Translations under genes and position numbers: made by a program
Assembly (NCBI GenBank): GCA_035570935.1
Contig: DATMKU010000169.1
Coordinates: forward strand, 1-34,526
Direction: 5' to 3'
Length of the DNA: 34,526 bases
From: AP-15 sp035570935
GTDB lineage: Bacteria > Pseudomonadota > Alphaproteobacteria > ATCC43930 > CGMCC-115725
Notes under the pieces: generated by a model
Databases searched by the model: none
What the model saw: the letters and a program-made list of their open reading frames with translations, nothing else
What the model was told of the DNA's origin: nothing
Shown here: one piece after another, positions 1 through 9,800 of the stretch
Layout: the number at the start of each line of letters is the position of its first letter
How positions within the stretch are numbered: the first letter of the stretch is position 1

Positions 1-1648
1 ACGAAAAGGTGTCGGCCTGGATCGCGGCGCTCGTCGCTGGGGTCTGCACCGAATTCCGGTCGAGCAAGGCGTTGATCCGCTCGGCGCGGTTCGGCAAATC
101 CCAGTCGCGGCTGAGGAAATAGGGATAGCTGTCGGGGACGATCTTGTTGTTGGCGCTGACAAAACGGCCCGCGGGCGGGTTCACCGCACTCGGCAGACCG
201 TCGAACGGGATAAACCCGTTCCAGTCATAATCGCCGGTCCAGCCCGGCGCCGGCATCCAGCCGTCGCCCTTTTTGCGGATCGGCACCAGCCCCGGCGCGA
301 TAAAACCGATCGTGCCGCGATTATCGGCGTAGACGGTATTTTGCATCGGCCCGACAAAATTGCGCCATGCGCGTTTGAAGCCCGGCCAGTCGGGCGCGTG
401 GCTGGCATCCCACAACGCCTCGGCGCTGCGGTCGTCGGGCACGAGAAACGTCGCCGACAATGCCAAGAGGTAGCCGGGGTCGGCCGTACCCGGCGGCAAT
501 ACATCCGACAGCACCGGACCGTGGCGAGTGGCGCGGACCGTGATCTCGGCCGAGGTCGCGCCGCGCACGAGGATTGTCTCGCGGCGGGTGGTGAACGGAG
601 CGCTCCCCTTGGGGGTCAGATATTTCGTCGGATCGGCGGGATCGACCTTTTCGACGAATAGATCCTCGACATCGGCCGTTGTCGTCGTGAACCCCCAGGC
701 GACATGGTCGTTGTGGCCGATCACAACGAGCGGCACCCCGGCCGCGGTGGCGCCGGCGATCTCCTGCCCCGGTGTCTTGATACACGCGAGATACCACGGA
801 CCCGGCGCGCCAAAGGCGAGGTGCGGATCGTTGGCGAGCACCGGCTTGCCGCTAGCGCTGTGCTTGCCGTCGACGACCCAGTTGTTTGACGCGTAATGCG
901 GCCCGACCGCGGACGGCAGCGCGCGGTAGAGCCGAGCGAGCCCAAGCCGGCGATAGATCGGCAGCATTGCCGCGAGGGTCGTCGGCGCGTCCTTGGGATA
1001 TTCGGGGTAGAGGACGGCGAGGTCGGCCGGCGATATCGTCCGCGCCATGGCGGCGCGCAACAACTCGCCGCGGTAATTGCCTTCGATCTGCAGCGCCATC
1101 AGCTTGCCCCAGGCGAGGCTGTCGGCCATCTGCCACGGTTCGGGCGAGAAGCCGAGCAGCAGGAATTCGGGCGGCAGCGCGCCGCGGCGGGTCGCGAGAA
1201 AGGCGTTGACCCCGGCGGCGTAGGCGGCGAGCGCACGCTTCACCTCGACCGACAGAAACGGAAGCTCCTGCTCGGCGGCGCGATAAAGGCCAAGGACGCG
1301 CATCTCCTTGTCGACCGGCAGCGCCGAGGGACCGAAGACCTCGGCCAGCCGGCCCGCCGCGTAGCGGCGCATCAGCTCCATCTGGAACAGCCGGTCCTGC
1401 GCATGGACGAAACCAAGCCCAAAAGCGGCGTCATCGTCGTTTTGGGCGATGATCGTCGGCACGCCTGCGGTGTCGCGCTCGATATGAATCGGGGCCTTCG
1501 ACCCGATGACGACATGAATCGGGGCCTTCGACCCGATGACGACGATATCGCCCTCAATCTGCGGCAAGGATGTGCGGAGATAGAGATAAAACCCGCTGGC
1601 GGCGATCAGCAGCAGCACGGCAACAACCGCAAGAGTTCTGCTAATCAT
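1..1648 (-). CDS. Penicillin acylase family Ntn hydrolase (3' end outside window)
   Basis: The frame opens at ATG 1646-1648 and stays open to the left edge, giving about 549 residues; the C-terminus lies outside the window. Residues 4-24 form a hydrophobic signal or anchor segment. The core shows penicillin amidase hallmarks. HYASNNW carries the likely N-terminal nucleophile of the beta chain, Ser254, which is exposed by autoproteolysis. It is followed by LANDPHL, GHNDHVAWGFTTT and a SANNK motif whose Asn500 fits the oxyanion Asn. Family members are exported, self-cleaved heterodimers that hydrolyse amide bonds of penicillins, acyl-homoserine lactones or related N-acyl compounds; the substrate cannot be read here. 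A 30-bp in-frame tandem duplication lies near the N-terminus (see 1484-1543). The gene starts inside a palindrome just downstream of the CoA-transferase gene, so co-transcription is plausible. Confidence 0.9.
   Translation of the reverse strand, partial: MISRTLAVVAVLLLIAASGFYLYLRTSLPQIEGDIVVIGSKAPIHVVIGSKAPIHIERDTAGVPTIIAQNDDDAAFGLGFVHAQDRLFQMELMRRYAAGRLAEVFGPSALPVDKEMRVLGLYRAAEQELPFLSVEVKRALAAYAAGVNAFLATRRGALPPEFLLLGFSPEPWQMADSLAWGKLMALQIEGNYRGELLRAAMARTISPADLAVLYPEYPKDAPTTLAAMLPIYRRLGLARLYRALPSAVGPHYASNNWVVDGKHSASGKPVLANDPHLAFGAPGPWYLACIKTPGQEIAGATAAGVPLVVIGHNDHVAWGFTTTTADVEDLFVEKVDPADPTKYLTPKGSAPFTTRRETILVRGATSAEITVRATRHGPVLSDVLPPGTADPGYLLALSATFLVPDDRSAEALWDASHAPDWPGFKRAWRNFVGPMQNTVYADNRGTIGFIAPGLVPIRKKGDGWMPAPGWTGDYDWNGFIPFDGLPSAVNPPAGRFVSANNKIVPDSYPYFLSRDWDLPNRAERINALLDRNSVQTPATSAAIQADTFS
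1484..1543. repeat. Perfect 30-bp tandem duplication inside the acylase gene
   Basis: Two identical adjacent 30-bp units (1484-1513 and 1514-1543) encode the decapeptide VVIGSKAPIH twice in the acylase precursor. The unit is a multiple of three, so the frame is kept. The absence of any mismatch suggests a recent event. It falls between the signal segment and the first recognisable catalytic-domain residues (IERDTAGVPTI). Confidence 0.95.
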
Positions 1649-1701
1649 GCCCCCGCTCTAACCCTCCCCCACACACGAGGGAGGGAATGGGAAGGGGGCA
1701 T
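1647..1701. repeat. Imperfect palindrome between CoA-transferase and acylase genes
   Basis: Outer arms of 8 bp (1647-1654 and 1694-1701) and inner arms of 7 bp (CCCTCCC 1662-1668 and GGGAGGG 1679-1685) form a long hairpin with a 10-nt loop. It resembles dispersed GC-rich intergenic repeats of alphaproteobacteria. On the minus strand it starts at the CoA-transferase stop codon and ends in the acylase start codon. It could therefore act as a terminator or attenuator, or mask the acylase ribosome site. No T-run follows. Confidence 0.6.
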
Positions 1702-2852
1702 CAGAGGCCGAGTTCGCGCAGGATATGGTCGCGGTCGGCGTCGAGGTCGGGGGCCGGGGCGCGGCTCGGCGGGTCGGCGAAGGCCGACAATTTCATCGGG
1801 TTGCCGGCAAGCTTCAGCGGGCCGATCGTCGGGTCGTCGACCGCGACCAGCATGTTGCGCGCCGCCGTCTGCGGGTGCGCTAGCGCCTGGGCGATGTTGT
1901 TGACCGGGCCGCACGGCACCCCCGCCGCCTCGAGCACCGCGATCCACTGCTTGGTGCCCGCCTCGCGCAAGACGCTCTCGACCTCGGCCTTCAGCGCCTC
2001 CTGGTGCTGGTTACGCAACGCGTTTGTCTTGAACAGTGGGTTCTCGGCCAGGTCGGGGCGGCCGAGCGCTTCCGCGAGCTTGACAAACAGCCCGTCGTTA
2101 CCGGCGGCGATGATGATGTTGCCGTCGGCGGTGGCGAACGCCTCAAATGGGGTGATTGACGGGTGCCGCGCGCCCATCGGGCCGGGGATTTCCCCGGTCG
2201 TCGTGTAGCGCACGATCGCGTTTTCGAGGAGGGCCAGTTGGCAGTCGAATAGCGACACGTCGACCTTTTGCGCCTCACCGGTGCGCTCGCGATGCAAGAG
2301 CGCGGCGTTGAGTGCGATCGCGGTGAACAATCCGCCGCCGAGATCGCCGATCGAGGTGCCGACGCGGGTCAGTGGCGCATCAGGGTGGCCCGTGATGCTC
2401 ATGACCCCGCCGAGCCCCTGGACGACCATGTCGTAGGCCGGGTAGTGCGAATAGGGGCCGGTATGGCCGAAACCGGAGGCGGCGGCGTAGACCAGCCGCG
2501 GATAGCGCGGATGCAGGCTCTCCCACCCGTAGCCGAGCTTTTCCATGGTGCCGGGGCGAAAGTTTTCGACGAGGGCGTCGGCCTTGTCCAACAGGCGCTC
2601 GAAAATGTCGCAGCCCTCGGATGATTTGAGGTCGAGCGCGATCGACTCCTTGCCGCGGTTGACCGATGCGAAATATGCCGACTTTCCATTTCGGAACGGT
2701 CCGTAGTGGCGCGCGTCGTCGCCCTGGCGCGGCGGCTCGACCTTGATCACCCTTGCGCCGAGCTCGGCCATCAACAAGGTGCAGTACGGGCCGGCGAGGA
2801 TGCGGGAAAGGTCTACGATCGTGAAGCCGGAGAGCGGCCCGTGCTGCGCCAT
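1701..2852 (-). CDS. CaiB/BaiF (type III) CoA-transferase
   Basis: The protein has 383 residues from the chosen ATG (2850-2852), which has AAGGA nine bases upstream; an in-frame start at 2888 would add 12 residues. Family III CoA-transferases move CoA between carboxylic acids through an aspartyl-CoA anhydride in the cytoplasm. Visible hallmarks are the N-terminal LSRILAGPYCTLLMAELGA block, KVEPP, NRGKES followed by DLK, NFRPGTMEKLG near residue 97, and YDMVVQGLGG, whose Asp141 matches the catalytic Asp. The length fits the family (about 380-430). The acid handled cannot be told from sequence; the next gene downstream is the acylase. The start codon faces the DsbD-like gene across a shared upstream region. 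Confidence 0.93.
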   Translation of the reverse strand: MAQHGPLSGFTIVDLSRILAGPYCTLLMAELGARVIKVEPPRQGDDARHYGPFRNGKSAYFASVNRGKESIALDLKSSEGCDIFERLLDKADALVENFRPGTMEKLGYGWESLHPRYPRLVYAAASGFGHTGPYSHYPAYDMVVQGLGGVMSITGHPDAPLTRVGTSIGDLGGGLFTAIALNAALLHRERTGEAQKVDVSLFDCQLALLENAIVRYTTTGEIPGPMGARHPSITPFEAFATADGNIIIAAGNDGLFVKLAEALGRPDLAENPLFKTNALRNQHQEALKAEVESVLREAGTKQWIAVLEAAGVPCGPVNNIAQALAHPQTAARNMLVAVDDPTIGPLKLAGNPMKLSAFADPPSRAPAPDLDADRDHILRELGL

Positions 2853-3088
2853 TTTGGATAATCCTTTTGCGACGAGGCTCCCGGTCAATAGCGCAGACCA
2901 GTCCGCGACCGCAACCGAGGCGGATTATCGGCTCTTGGCCAAGCCGTCAAACGCCGTGAGCGCGAAAATTGCCCGCCGTGCCCACAATCTTAATCTCTCG
3001 AGTGCTATAAAATCGGCGACGTCGCCGGTCTTGCTTGGGCCGCAATTGGCTGGCATTGCTTCGGTCGCGGGTGGGGAGGTGTTTGCCT

Positions 3089-5167
3089 GTGCGGCGACTG
3101 CGGTTGAGCGGCTTGGTTCTGTTGGCGGCGCTGACGCTGTGCCTGCCGCCGAAGGCGTGGGCGGCGGCGACCGGGTGGGTCGGAGACGACCATGCCGCGG
3201 CGCGGCTGGTCACCGCGACCGACGCCGTCGGCTCGGAGGCGGCGGTCGAGGCCGGGCTCGAAATCCGACTCGCACCGGACTGGCACGCCTATTGGCGAAG
3301 CCCCGGCGACGCCGGCATCCCGCCGAGCATCGATTGGGCCAGCTCAGCCAACCTCAAGCGAGCCGACATCGCCTGGCCGGCGCCGGCGCGCTATTCGCTG
3401 CAGGGCTTCGAAACCGCAGGGTACCGGGATCACGTTGTCTTGCCGATCACTGTTGTCCTGACGCAGCCCGGCCAGCCACTTGACCTGCATGCGCTGGTGA
3501 ACTGGGCCGCCTGCGCCAATATCTGCGTGCCCTATTCGACACGGCTCGAGCTGCGGTTGCCGGCCGGCCCGGCGGCGCCCTCGGCGGAGGCGGGGCTGAT
3601 CGCCGACGCGCGCACCCGGGTCCCGCAACCGCTCGCCGCGGCCGGGATCGATCTCGTCGGTGCGAACGCCATCGGCCACGGCGCGGCCACGGCGCTCGTG
3701 GTGCAGCTGCGCAGCCGGGGCGAGGCATTCGAAGCGCCCGATCTGTTCGTCGAGGGGCTCGACAAGGGCTCGCCCGGCCGGCCCGAGGCGGCGCTGTCCG
3801 GGCATATCGCGCGGCTGAGCGTGCCGATCCGCGACGCGGACGCCGCCGACCTCATCGGCAAAAAACTGACCCTGACTCTGGTCGACGGGGCCCGCGCCGC
3901 CGAGTTCACCGCGACGCCGCACCCCGGATCGCCCGCCGGCGACCCCTCACGGCTGTTGCCGATCCTCGCGGTCGCCTTGCTTGGCGGGCTGGTGCTGAAC
4001 GCGATGCCGTGCGTGCTGCCGGTGCTGTCGCTGAAACTGCTGTCGGTGGCGAGCCAGGTCGGGGCCGAGCGGCGGCGGGTGCGGCTCGGGCTACTGACGA
4101 CGGCGCTCGGCGTCCTCGCGTCGTTTGCGCTGCTCGCCGCGGCGTTGATCGTGTTGAAGGCATCCGGCGCCGCGATCGGTTGGGGCATCCAGTTCCAGTG
4201 GCCGTGGTTCATCGCCGCGATGGCCGCGGTGACGACACTGTTCGCAGCGAGCCTGTGGGGCTGGCTGCCGATCTTGTTGCCGCGCTTTGCCTACGACGCG
4301 ACCGACATCCGCGCCGAGACGCCCCATGCCGACGCGTTTCTGACTGGCATGTTCGCGACCCTGCTCGCGACCCCGTGCTCGGCGCCGTTTGTGGGCACCG
4401 CGATCGGTTTCGCGCTGGCGCAGGGGCCGGCCGAGATCGCGGTCGTGTTTGCGGCGCTGGGGATCGGGATGGCCACACCCTACCTCGCGGTCGCGGCGGT
4501 CCCGCGGCTGGTGCGGCTGTTGCCGCGGCCGGGGCGCTGGATAGACGGGCTGCGGGTCGTGCTCGGGTTTGCGCTGGCAGGCACCGCGGTGTGGCTCTTG
4601 TCGGTGCTGGCGGCGCTGTCGGGCACGCGGGTGGCGCTCGCGGCAGCGGTGGCATTGCTGGCGGTAGTCGTGTTGCTGGCGTTGCATAGCCGGCATGTCG
4701 TTCCGCCCGGTGCGACGCGGCTGACAATGGCGACCGCGGCGGCGCTGGTGGCGGCGGCGGTGCTGTGGCCAGCCTTTGCCGGGGTCGCCGCACCGAGCGC
4801 GAAGGCGAGCGCCGGGCGCTGGCGGCCGTTAGAGCCCGGCGAGATCCAGCGCCTCGTCGGCCAGGGCAAGACCGTCTTTGTCGATGTGACGGCAGCCTGG
4901 TGCCTGACTTGCCAGGTCAACGAGGCGGCGGTGCTCGACCGCGATCCGGTGGCAGGCCGGCTGTTCGGGCCGGGCGTCGTGGCGATGCGCGGCGACTGGA
5001 CCCGGCCCAACCCGGAATTGACCCGATATCTCGAAAGCTTTGGCCGCTACGGCATTCCATTTAACGCGGTTTTCGGCCCAGGCCGGCCGGACGGCGAGCT
5101 ATTGCCCGAACTGCTGACTGCCGGGACAGTAGAACGGGCGCTTGACCGCGCCGGCGCGCGCGGCTGA
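3089..5167 (+). CDS. DsbD/ScsB-like membrane thiol:disulfide reductase
   Basis: The likely start is GTG 3089, preceded by GGGGAGGT eight bases away and giving a clean signal peptide ending in AWA; a TTG at 3035 is an alternative. The 692-residue protein has three parts. First is a periplasmic DsbD-alpha-like domain with a Cys142-x3-Cys146 pair. Second is an eight-helix-type membrane domain with the redox cysteines Cys308 (NAMPCVLPVLSLK) and Cys430 (LATPCSAPF). Third is a C-terminal thioredoxin-like domain with Cys605-Leu-Thr-Cys608 in a TAAWCLTCQ context. Such proteins carry electrons from cytoplasmic thioredoxin across the membrane to periplasmic partners. The long N-terminal domain and LPVLS signature suggest the ScsB subgroup, but no scsC/scsD-like partner is present here. 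Confidence 0.93.
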   Translation: MRRLRLSGLVLLAALTLCLPPKAWAAATGWVGDDHAAARLVTATDAVGSEAAVEAGLEIRLAPDWHAYWRSPGDAGIPPSIDWASSANLKRADIAWPAPARYSLQGFETAGYRDHVVLPITVVLTQPGQPLDLHALVNWAACANICVPYSTRLELRLPAGPAAPSAEAGLIADARTRVPQPLAAAGIDLVGANAIGHGAATALVVQLRSRGEAFEAPDLFVEGLDKGSPGRPEAALSGHIARLSVPIRDADAADLIGKKLTLTLVDGARAAEFTATPHPGSPAGDPSRLLPILAVALLGGLVLNAMPCVLPVLSLKLLSVASQVGAERRRVRLGLLTTALGVLASFALLAAALIVLKASGAAIGWGIQFQWPWFIAAMAAVTTLFAASLWGWLPILLPRFAYDATDIRAETPHADAFLTGMFATLLATPCSAPFVGTAIGFALAQGPAEIAVVFAALGIGMATPYLAVAAVPRLVRLLPRPGRWIDGLRVVLGFALAGTAVWLLSVLAALSGTRVALAAAVALLAVVVLLALHSRHVVPPGATRLTMATAAALVAAAVLWPAFAGVAAPSAKASAGRWRPLEPGEIQRLVGQGKTVFVDVTAAWCLTCQVNEAAVLDRDPVAGRLFGPGVVAMRGDWTRPNPELTRYLESFGRYGIPFNAVFGPGRPDGELLPELLTAGTVERALDRAGARG

Positions 5168-5344
5168 CCCGTGGACACCTGGACAACCCATTGTCGGTCT
5201 ACGCGTTCTGGTATATCGGTGTAGGAGCAGAGGCCGGTCGATCGAGGAAAATCGACAGCGCGCTCGCCGGCAGGGCCAGCTCTGTACCGGTCGCGGCGTC
5301 GGCAATCCAGCGGCCCTGGCCTCGCAGATCGTTGCGGCGGGCCG

Positions 5345-5545
5345 ATGCGCGACCGATACGACGACGATAATCGCGAAACCGACGACCGACGAACGGCGGC
5401 GCTGATGGGTTTGGCCGTGGTTCTGTCGCTGGCCGTTGCCGCGGTCGTGCTGGTGCGCGACCTCGGCAAGGAATCAAAGCTCGAAGATTGTTTGATGTCG
5501 GGGCGAACAAACTGCGCCCCGATCGAGGTCTCGCCGCAGCCCTGA
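5345..5545 (+). CDS. Small single-pass membrane protein of unknown function
   Basis: This 66-residue protein has a charged, Asp/Arg-rich N-terminus (MRDRYDDDNRETDDRR), one hydrophobic helix (about residues 20-37) and a C-terminal segment LEDCLMSGRTNCAPIE with two cysteines. Similar short membrane proteins ending in a DCLMxGRxNC-like motif occur in alphaproteobacteria as far as I recall; their function is unknown. The two cysteines on the presumed periplasmic side, next to a DsbD-like gene, invite the idea that they form a disulfide. No strong ribosome site is visible, so the start is tentative. Confidence 0.65.
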   Translation: MRDRYDDDNRETDDRRTAALMGLAVVLSLAVAAVVLVRDLGKESKLEDCLMSGRTNCAPIEVSPQP

Positions 5546-5616
5546 CCGCCATCCCGATGCGACGTTTCGCGCACCGATCTGCGACGGTGGCGGGGATGGA
5601 CACGGATCACGTAAAC

Positions 5617-5638
5617 CTATAGCATATATCTATGATAG
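5617..5638. promoter_or_regulatory. AT-rich imperfect palindrome upstream of efflux operon (possible operator/promoter)
   Basis: A 22-bp imperfect palindrome with CTAT/ATAG ends (7 of 11 half-site positions symmetric) lies in an AT-rich island (about 5605-5658) in GC-rich DNA. It contains a good -10-like TATGAT at 5631-5636 but no convincing -35. It ends 37 bp before the adaptor ATG. As the last regulator of the operon is a MarR protein, and MarR operators are AT-rich palindromes, this is the natural candidate site. That assignment is inference. Confidence 0.4.
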
Positions 5639-5675
5639 ACTTTGATTAACTTAACTATCGAAGGAGTCGCTCGTC

Positions 5676-6818
5676 ATGACGAGGCGCGCGATCGGTGCGG
5701 CTACGGTCCTTATCGTGGCCGCGGCGCTGGTCATTTTATGGCACAGCTTTGGCGGCAATGGCCCTCAGGCGACCGCGCAGATGACGGTCCCGGCGGTGCC
5801 GGTCACCGCCGGGACCGTCACCGCCCAGGATGTGCCAGTGTACCTGCAAGGTATCGGGACGGTCCAGGCGTACAATATGGTCACCGTCAAGACCCGCGTC
5901 GACGGCCAGATCGTCAGAGTAGATTTTAAGGAAGGGCAAGAGGTCAAAGAGGGCGACCCGCTGTTTCAGATCGACCCGCGGCCCTACCAGGCGGCGCTCG
6001 AACAGGCACAGGCGGCAAAGCAAAAGGACGAAGCTCAGCTGGTTGGCGCCAAGCTCGATCTCGATCGGTATTCGAAACTTCTCGGCACCGGCTACCAGAC
6101 GAGGCAGAGCTACGATCAGCAGACGGCGCTGGTCGCGCAATTGCAGGCCGCGATCAAAGGCGATCAGGCGGCAATCGACAACGCCGAGCTAAACCTGGGC
6201 TATGCCGACATCCGGTCGCCGATCGACGGCCGTCTCGGCGCGCGGCTCGTCGACAAGGGCAACCTCGTCCACACCAGCGACAACACCGCGCTGGTCACGA
6301 TCACCGAGCTGAAGCCGATCTTTGTCAGCTTTACCTTGCCGCAGGACGCGCTCGACGAGATCCGCCGGCAGCAGCAACAGGCGCCGCTCGCGGTGCGCGC
6401 CTACAGCAGCGATGGCAGCACCTTGCTGTCGGAGGGCAAGCTGACCCTGATCGACAATTCGATCGACCAGACAACCGGTACGATCCACTTAAAGGCGCGC
6501 TTCGACAACGCGGACGAGCGCCTGTGGCCCGGCGAATTCGTCAGCCTGCGGGTGATCCTGAAGGTTCGCCCCAACGTCGCGACGGTGCCGGCGCAGACCG
6601 TCGAGGAGGGTCCGGACGGGCACTTTGCCTACATCATCAAACCCGATAATACTGTCGAACGGCGTGCCGTCGATGTCGCGGCGATCCAGGATGGGATCGC
6701 CGTTATCACCAAGGGGCTCTCGCCCGGCGAGCGGGTCGTGGTCGAGGGGCAGTACCGGCTGACCGATGGAGCGCTCGTCCGTATCCTGCCGTCGCGGCCG
6801 ACGAGCGCGGCGAGTTGA
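5676..6818 (+). CDS. RND efflux periplasmic adaptor, MdtA-like
   Basis: The start ATG 5676 has AAGGAG nine bases upstream. The 380-residue membrane fusion protein has an N-terminal membrane segment (about residues 5-22), then the biotinyl-lipoyl half motif around GIGTVQAYNMVTVKTRVDGQ and VKEGDPLFQIDPRPYQAALEQAQ, an alpha-helical hairpin (KQKDEAQLVGAKLDLDRYSKL onward), the second lipoyl half (NAELNLGYADIRSPIDGRLGA) and beta-barrel/membrane-proximal domains. It should link the inner-membrane RND pumps encoded directly downstream to an outer-membrane TolC-like channel. No channel gene is in this window. The protein resembles MdtA of the MdtABC system in arrangement and motif wording. Confidence 0.93.
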   Translation: MTRRAIGAATVLIVAAALVILWHSFGGNGPQATAQMTVPAVPVTAGTVTAQDVPVYLQGIGTVQAYNMVTVKTRVDGQIVRVDFKEGQEVKEGDPLFQIDPRPYQAALEQAQAAKQKDEAQLVGAKLDLDRYSKLLGTGYQTRQSYDQQTALVAQLQAAIKGDQAAIDNAELNLGYADIRSPIDGRLGARLVDKGNLVHTSDNTALVTITELKPIFVSFTLPQDALDEIRRQQQQAPLAVRAYSSDGSTLLSEGKLTLIDNSIDQTTGTIHLKARFDNADERLWPGEFVSLRVILKVRPNVATVPAQTVEEGPDGHFAYIIKPDNTVERRAVDVAAIQDGIAVITKGLSPGERVVVEGQYRLTDGALVRILPSRPTSAAS

Positions 6819-6879
6819 GCGCGATCGCAGTTTAGTGCGCTGTTGCCGTCGGCCGACCGGGGATCTCAGGTAATCGCCG

Positions 6880-9800
6880 ATGAACGTTTCGGAACCCTTT
6901 ATCCGCCGGCCGATCGCAACCTCGCTGCTGATGCTTGGCATCCTGGTGTTCGGCATCGGCGCCTATGGGCTGCTGCCGGTCGCAGCTCTGCCCAATGTCG
7001 ATTTCCCGACGATAACCGTCAGCGTGAATTATCCCGGGGCGAGTCCCGACACGATGGCCTCGGCCGTCGCCACCCCGCTCGAACAGCAATTTGCCGCGAT
7101 CCCGTCGCTCGACCAAATGACGTCGACAAGCGGCGTCGGCTCTCTGTCGATCACCCTGCAATTCGATCTATCGCGCAACATCGACGCGGCGGCAGAAGAC
7201 GTGCAGCAGGCGATCAACGCCGCCAGCGGTCTGTTGCCGCCCGACCTGCCGAGCCCGCCGACCTATCGCAAAACCAATCCCGCCGACCGCCCGGTGTTGA
7301 TCTATGCGGTCCATTCGAACTCGCTGCCGATCTATCGCGTCGATGATTACGCCTATGTCATTCTGGCGCAGAAGCTGTCGACGGTGCCCGGCGTCTCCGA
7401 GGCGCGGATTTTCGGCCAGCAAACCTATGCCGCGCATGTTCAGATCAACCCCGGCTCGTTGGCCGCGCGCGGCCTCGGGTTTGAGGACGTCCGCAACGCG
7501 CTGGTTGCGACGACGCTAGATCGACCAAAAGGCACTCTTGAAGGCGCGCACCAGACTTACACCTTGGACACCAACGACCAGCTGTTCGATGCCGCCGCCT
7601 ATGACAATGTGATCATCGCCTATCGCAACGGCGCCCCGGTGCGCGTCAAGGATGTCGGGCGCGCGGTCGACTCGGTGCAATACGCCCGCACCGGCGCCTG
7701 GTTTTTCGACACCAGGGCGGAGGGCCTGGCAATCCAGCGCCAAGCCGGCGCCAACACGATCGAGCTGGTCGACACGATCAAGGCGATGGTTCCGCGCATC
7801 ATGGAATCGTTCCCGCCTTCGGTTAAAGTCGACTTGGTGTCCGACCGGTCGCTCGTTATTCGTGCGGCGGTGCACGATGTTCAATTTACGATGATGATGA
7901 CGATCGCACTCGTCATCCTCGTCATATTTTTGTTTTTGCGGACCTTGTGGGCGACGATCATTCCGAGCGCCGCGGTGCCGCTGTCGTTGCTGGCGACCTT
8001 TGCCGTGATGTATGCGGTGGGCTACAGCCTCGACAACATCTCCTTGATGGCGCTGACGATCTCGGTCGGCTTTATCGTCGACGACGCGGTCGTGATGATC
8101 GAAAACATCGTCCGCTACATCGAAATGGGCGACCGCCCGTTCGAAGCCGCGCTGAAGGGTGCGGGACAGATCGGCTTTACGATCATCTCGATCACGTTTT
8201 CGCTGATCGCGGTGTTCATTCCGCTGCTGTTCATGGGCGGCATCATCGGCCGCTTGTTCCGCGAATTCGCTGTCACGGTTTCCGTCGCGGTGGTGGCCTC
8301 GGCGGCGATTTCGCTGACTCTGACGCCGGTATTATGCTCGCTGTTCTTGAAGGAACAGGGATTGCACCAGGCCGGCTGGTTCAACCGGGCCTTGGAGGGC
8401 GGCTTCAATTGGATGCTGCGCTGGTACGACCGCGGTCTCAACTTTGTCTTCCGTCACCAATTACCGACATTGCTGTCAACCTTGGCGCTGATCGTGCTGA
8501 CCGGCTATCTCTACGTAACGATCCCGAAAGGCTTTTTCCCTGAGCAGGATACCGGTTTCATCTTTGGCCAAGCCGATGCTCGCGAGGACATCTCGTATTA
8601 CGGGATGGCCAAGGTGACCCAGCAGATCGTCGACATCGTGCGCCGCGACCCGGACGTTTCCGGAGTTTTTTCCTTTACCGGCGCCACCGCTTACAACCCG
8701 ACCGAAAATACCGCGCGCATCTTCATCCAATTGGTGCCGCACAACCAGCGCTCACTGACCTCGAACCAGATCATCCAGCGCCTGCGGCCGAAAGTCGCCG
8801 CTGTTCAGGGCATCCGATTTTTTATGCAATCGGGCCAGGACATCAGCATCGGTGGACGGCTCAGCCGTACGTTGTATCAATACACATTGACCGACACCGA
8901 TCCGGACGAACTCAATCGCTGGGCGCCGATCCTCGAGCGCGCGATGAAGAAGCTCCCGGAATTGCAAGATGTGGCATCCGACCAGCAGATCGCGGCGCCG
9001 CATATTGCCGTCCAGATCGACCGCGACGCAGCGTCCCGGATGGGTGTTTCGCCGTCGCTGATCGACGCGACCCTGTACGATGCCTTCGGCCAGCGGCAAG
9101 TCGCAACGATGTACACCTCAAAGAACCAATACAAAGTGGTTCTGGAGGTCGAGCCCCAGTTCCAGGACGACCCGACAGCGCTGTCGAAGATTTATGTCGC
9201 CGGACCGAACGGCGCCCAGATCTCGATTAGCGCATTCGCCCATTTCACTTCGAAAATCGAATCGCTGTCGGTCAACCACCAAGGACAGTTCCCGGCGGTC
9301 ACCTTATCGTTCAACCTGGCGCCGGGTGTGGCGCTGGGGCAGGCGGTCGACAAGATCCAGGCACTGACCGCCGATCTTCGCGTACCAGGGACGCTCGACG
9401 GCTCGTTCCAAGGGACCGCACAGGCGTTCCAGGCCTCGCTGTCGTCCACGCCGCTGTTGGTCGCAGCGGCAATCCTCGTCGTCTACATCGTCCTCGGCGT
9501 GCTCTACGAGAGCTATATTCATCCGATCACGATCCTTTCGGCGCTGCCCTCGGCTGGCGTCGGCGCATTGTTGGCGCTGAAGATCTTACACTACGATCTG
9601 AGCGTGATCGCGATGATTGGCATCATCCTCTTGATCGGCATCGTCAAAAAGAACGCGATCATGATGATCGACTTCGCGCTCCAGGCGGAGCGGATCCAGG
9701 GTAAGAGCCCGCGAGAGGCGATCCATCAGGCGTGTGTGTTGCGCTTCCGGCCGATCATGATGACGACATTCGCCGCGCTGTTCGGCGGGTTGCCGATTGC

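Noticed and set aside
896..1903. Plus-strand frame containing a repeated peptide
   Set aside because: The repeat is the antisense reading of the 30-bp duplication in the acylase gene, which has the real coding evidence.
5199..5344. Minus-strand fragment reading GQGRWIADAATGTELALP between the DsbD-like and small membrane protein genes
   Set aside because: The wording faintly recalls the end of Uma2-type proteins, but there is no start, no upstream domain and the rest of the frame is antisense to the small membrane protein. It is too weak to call a pseudogene.
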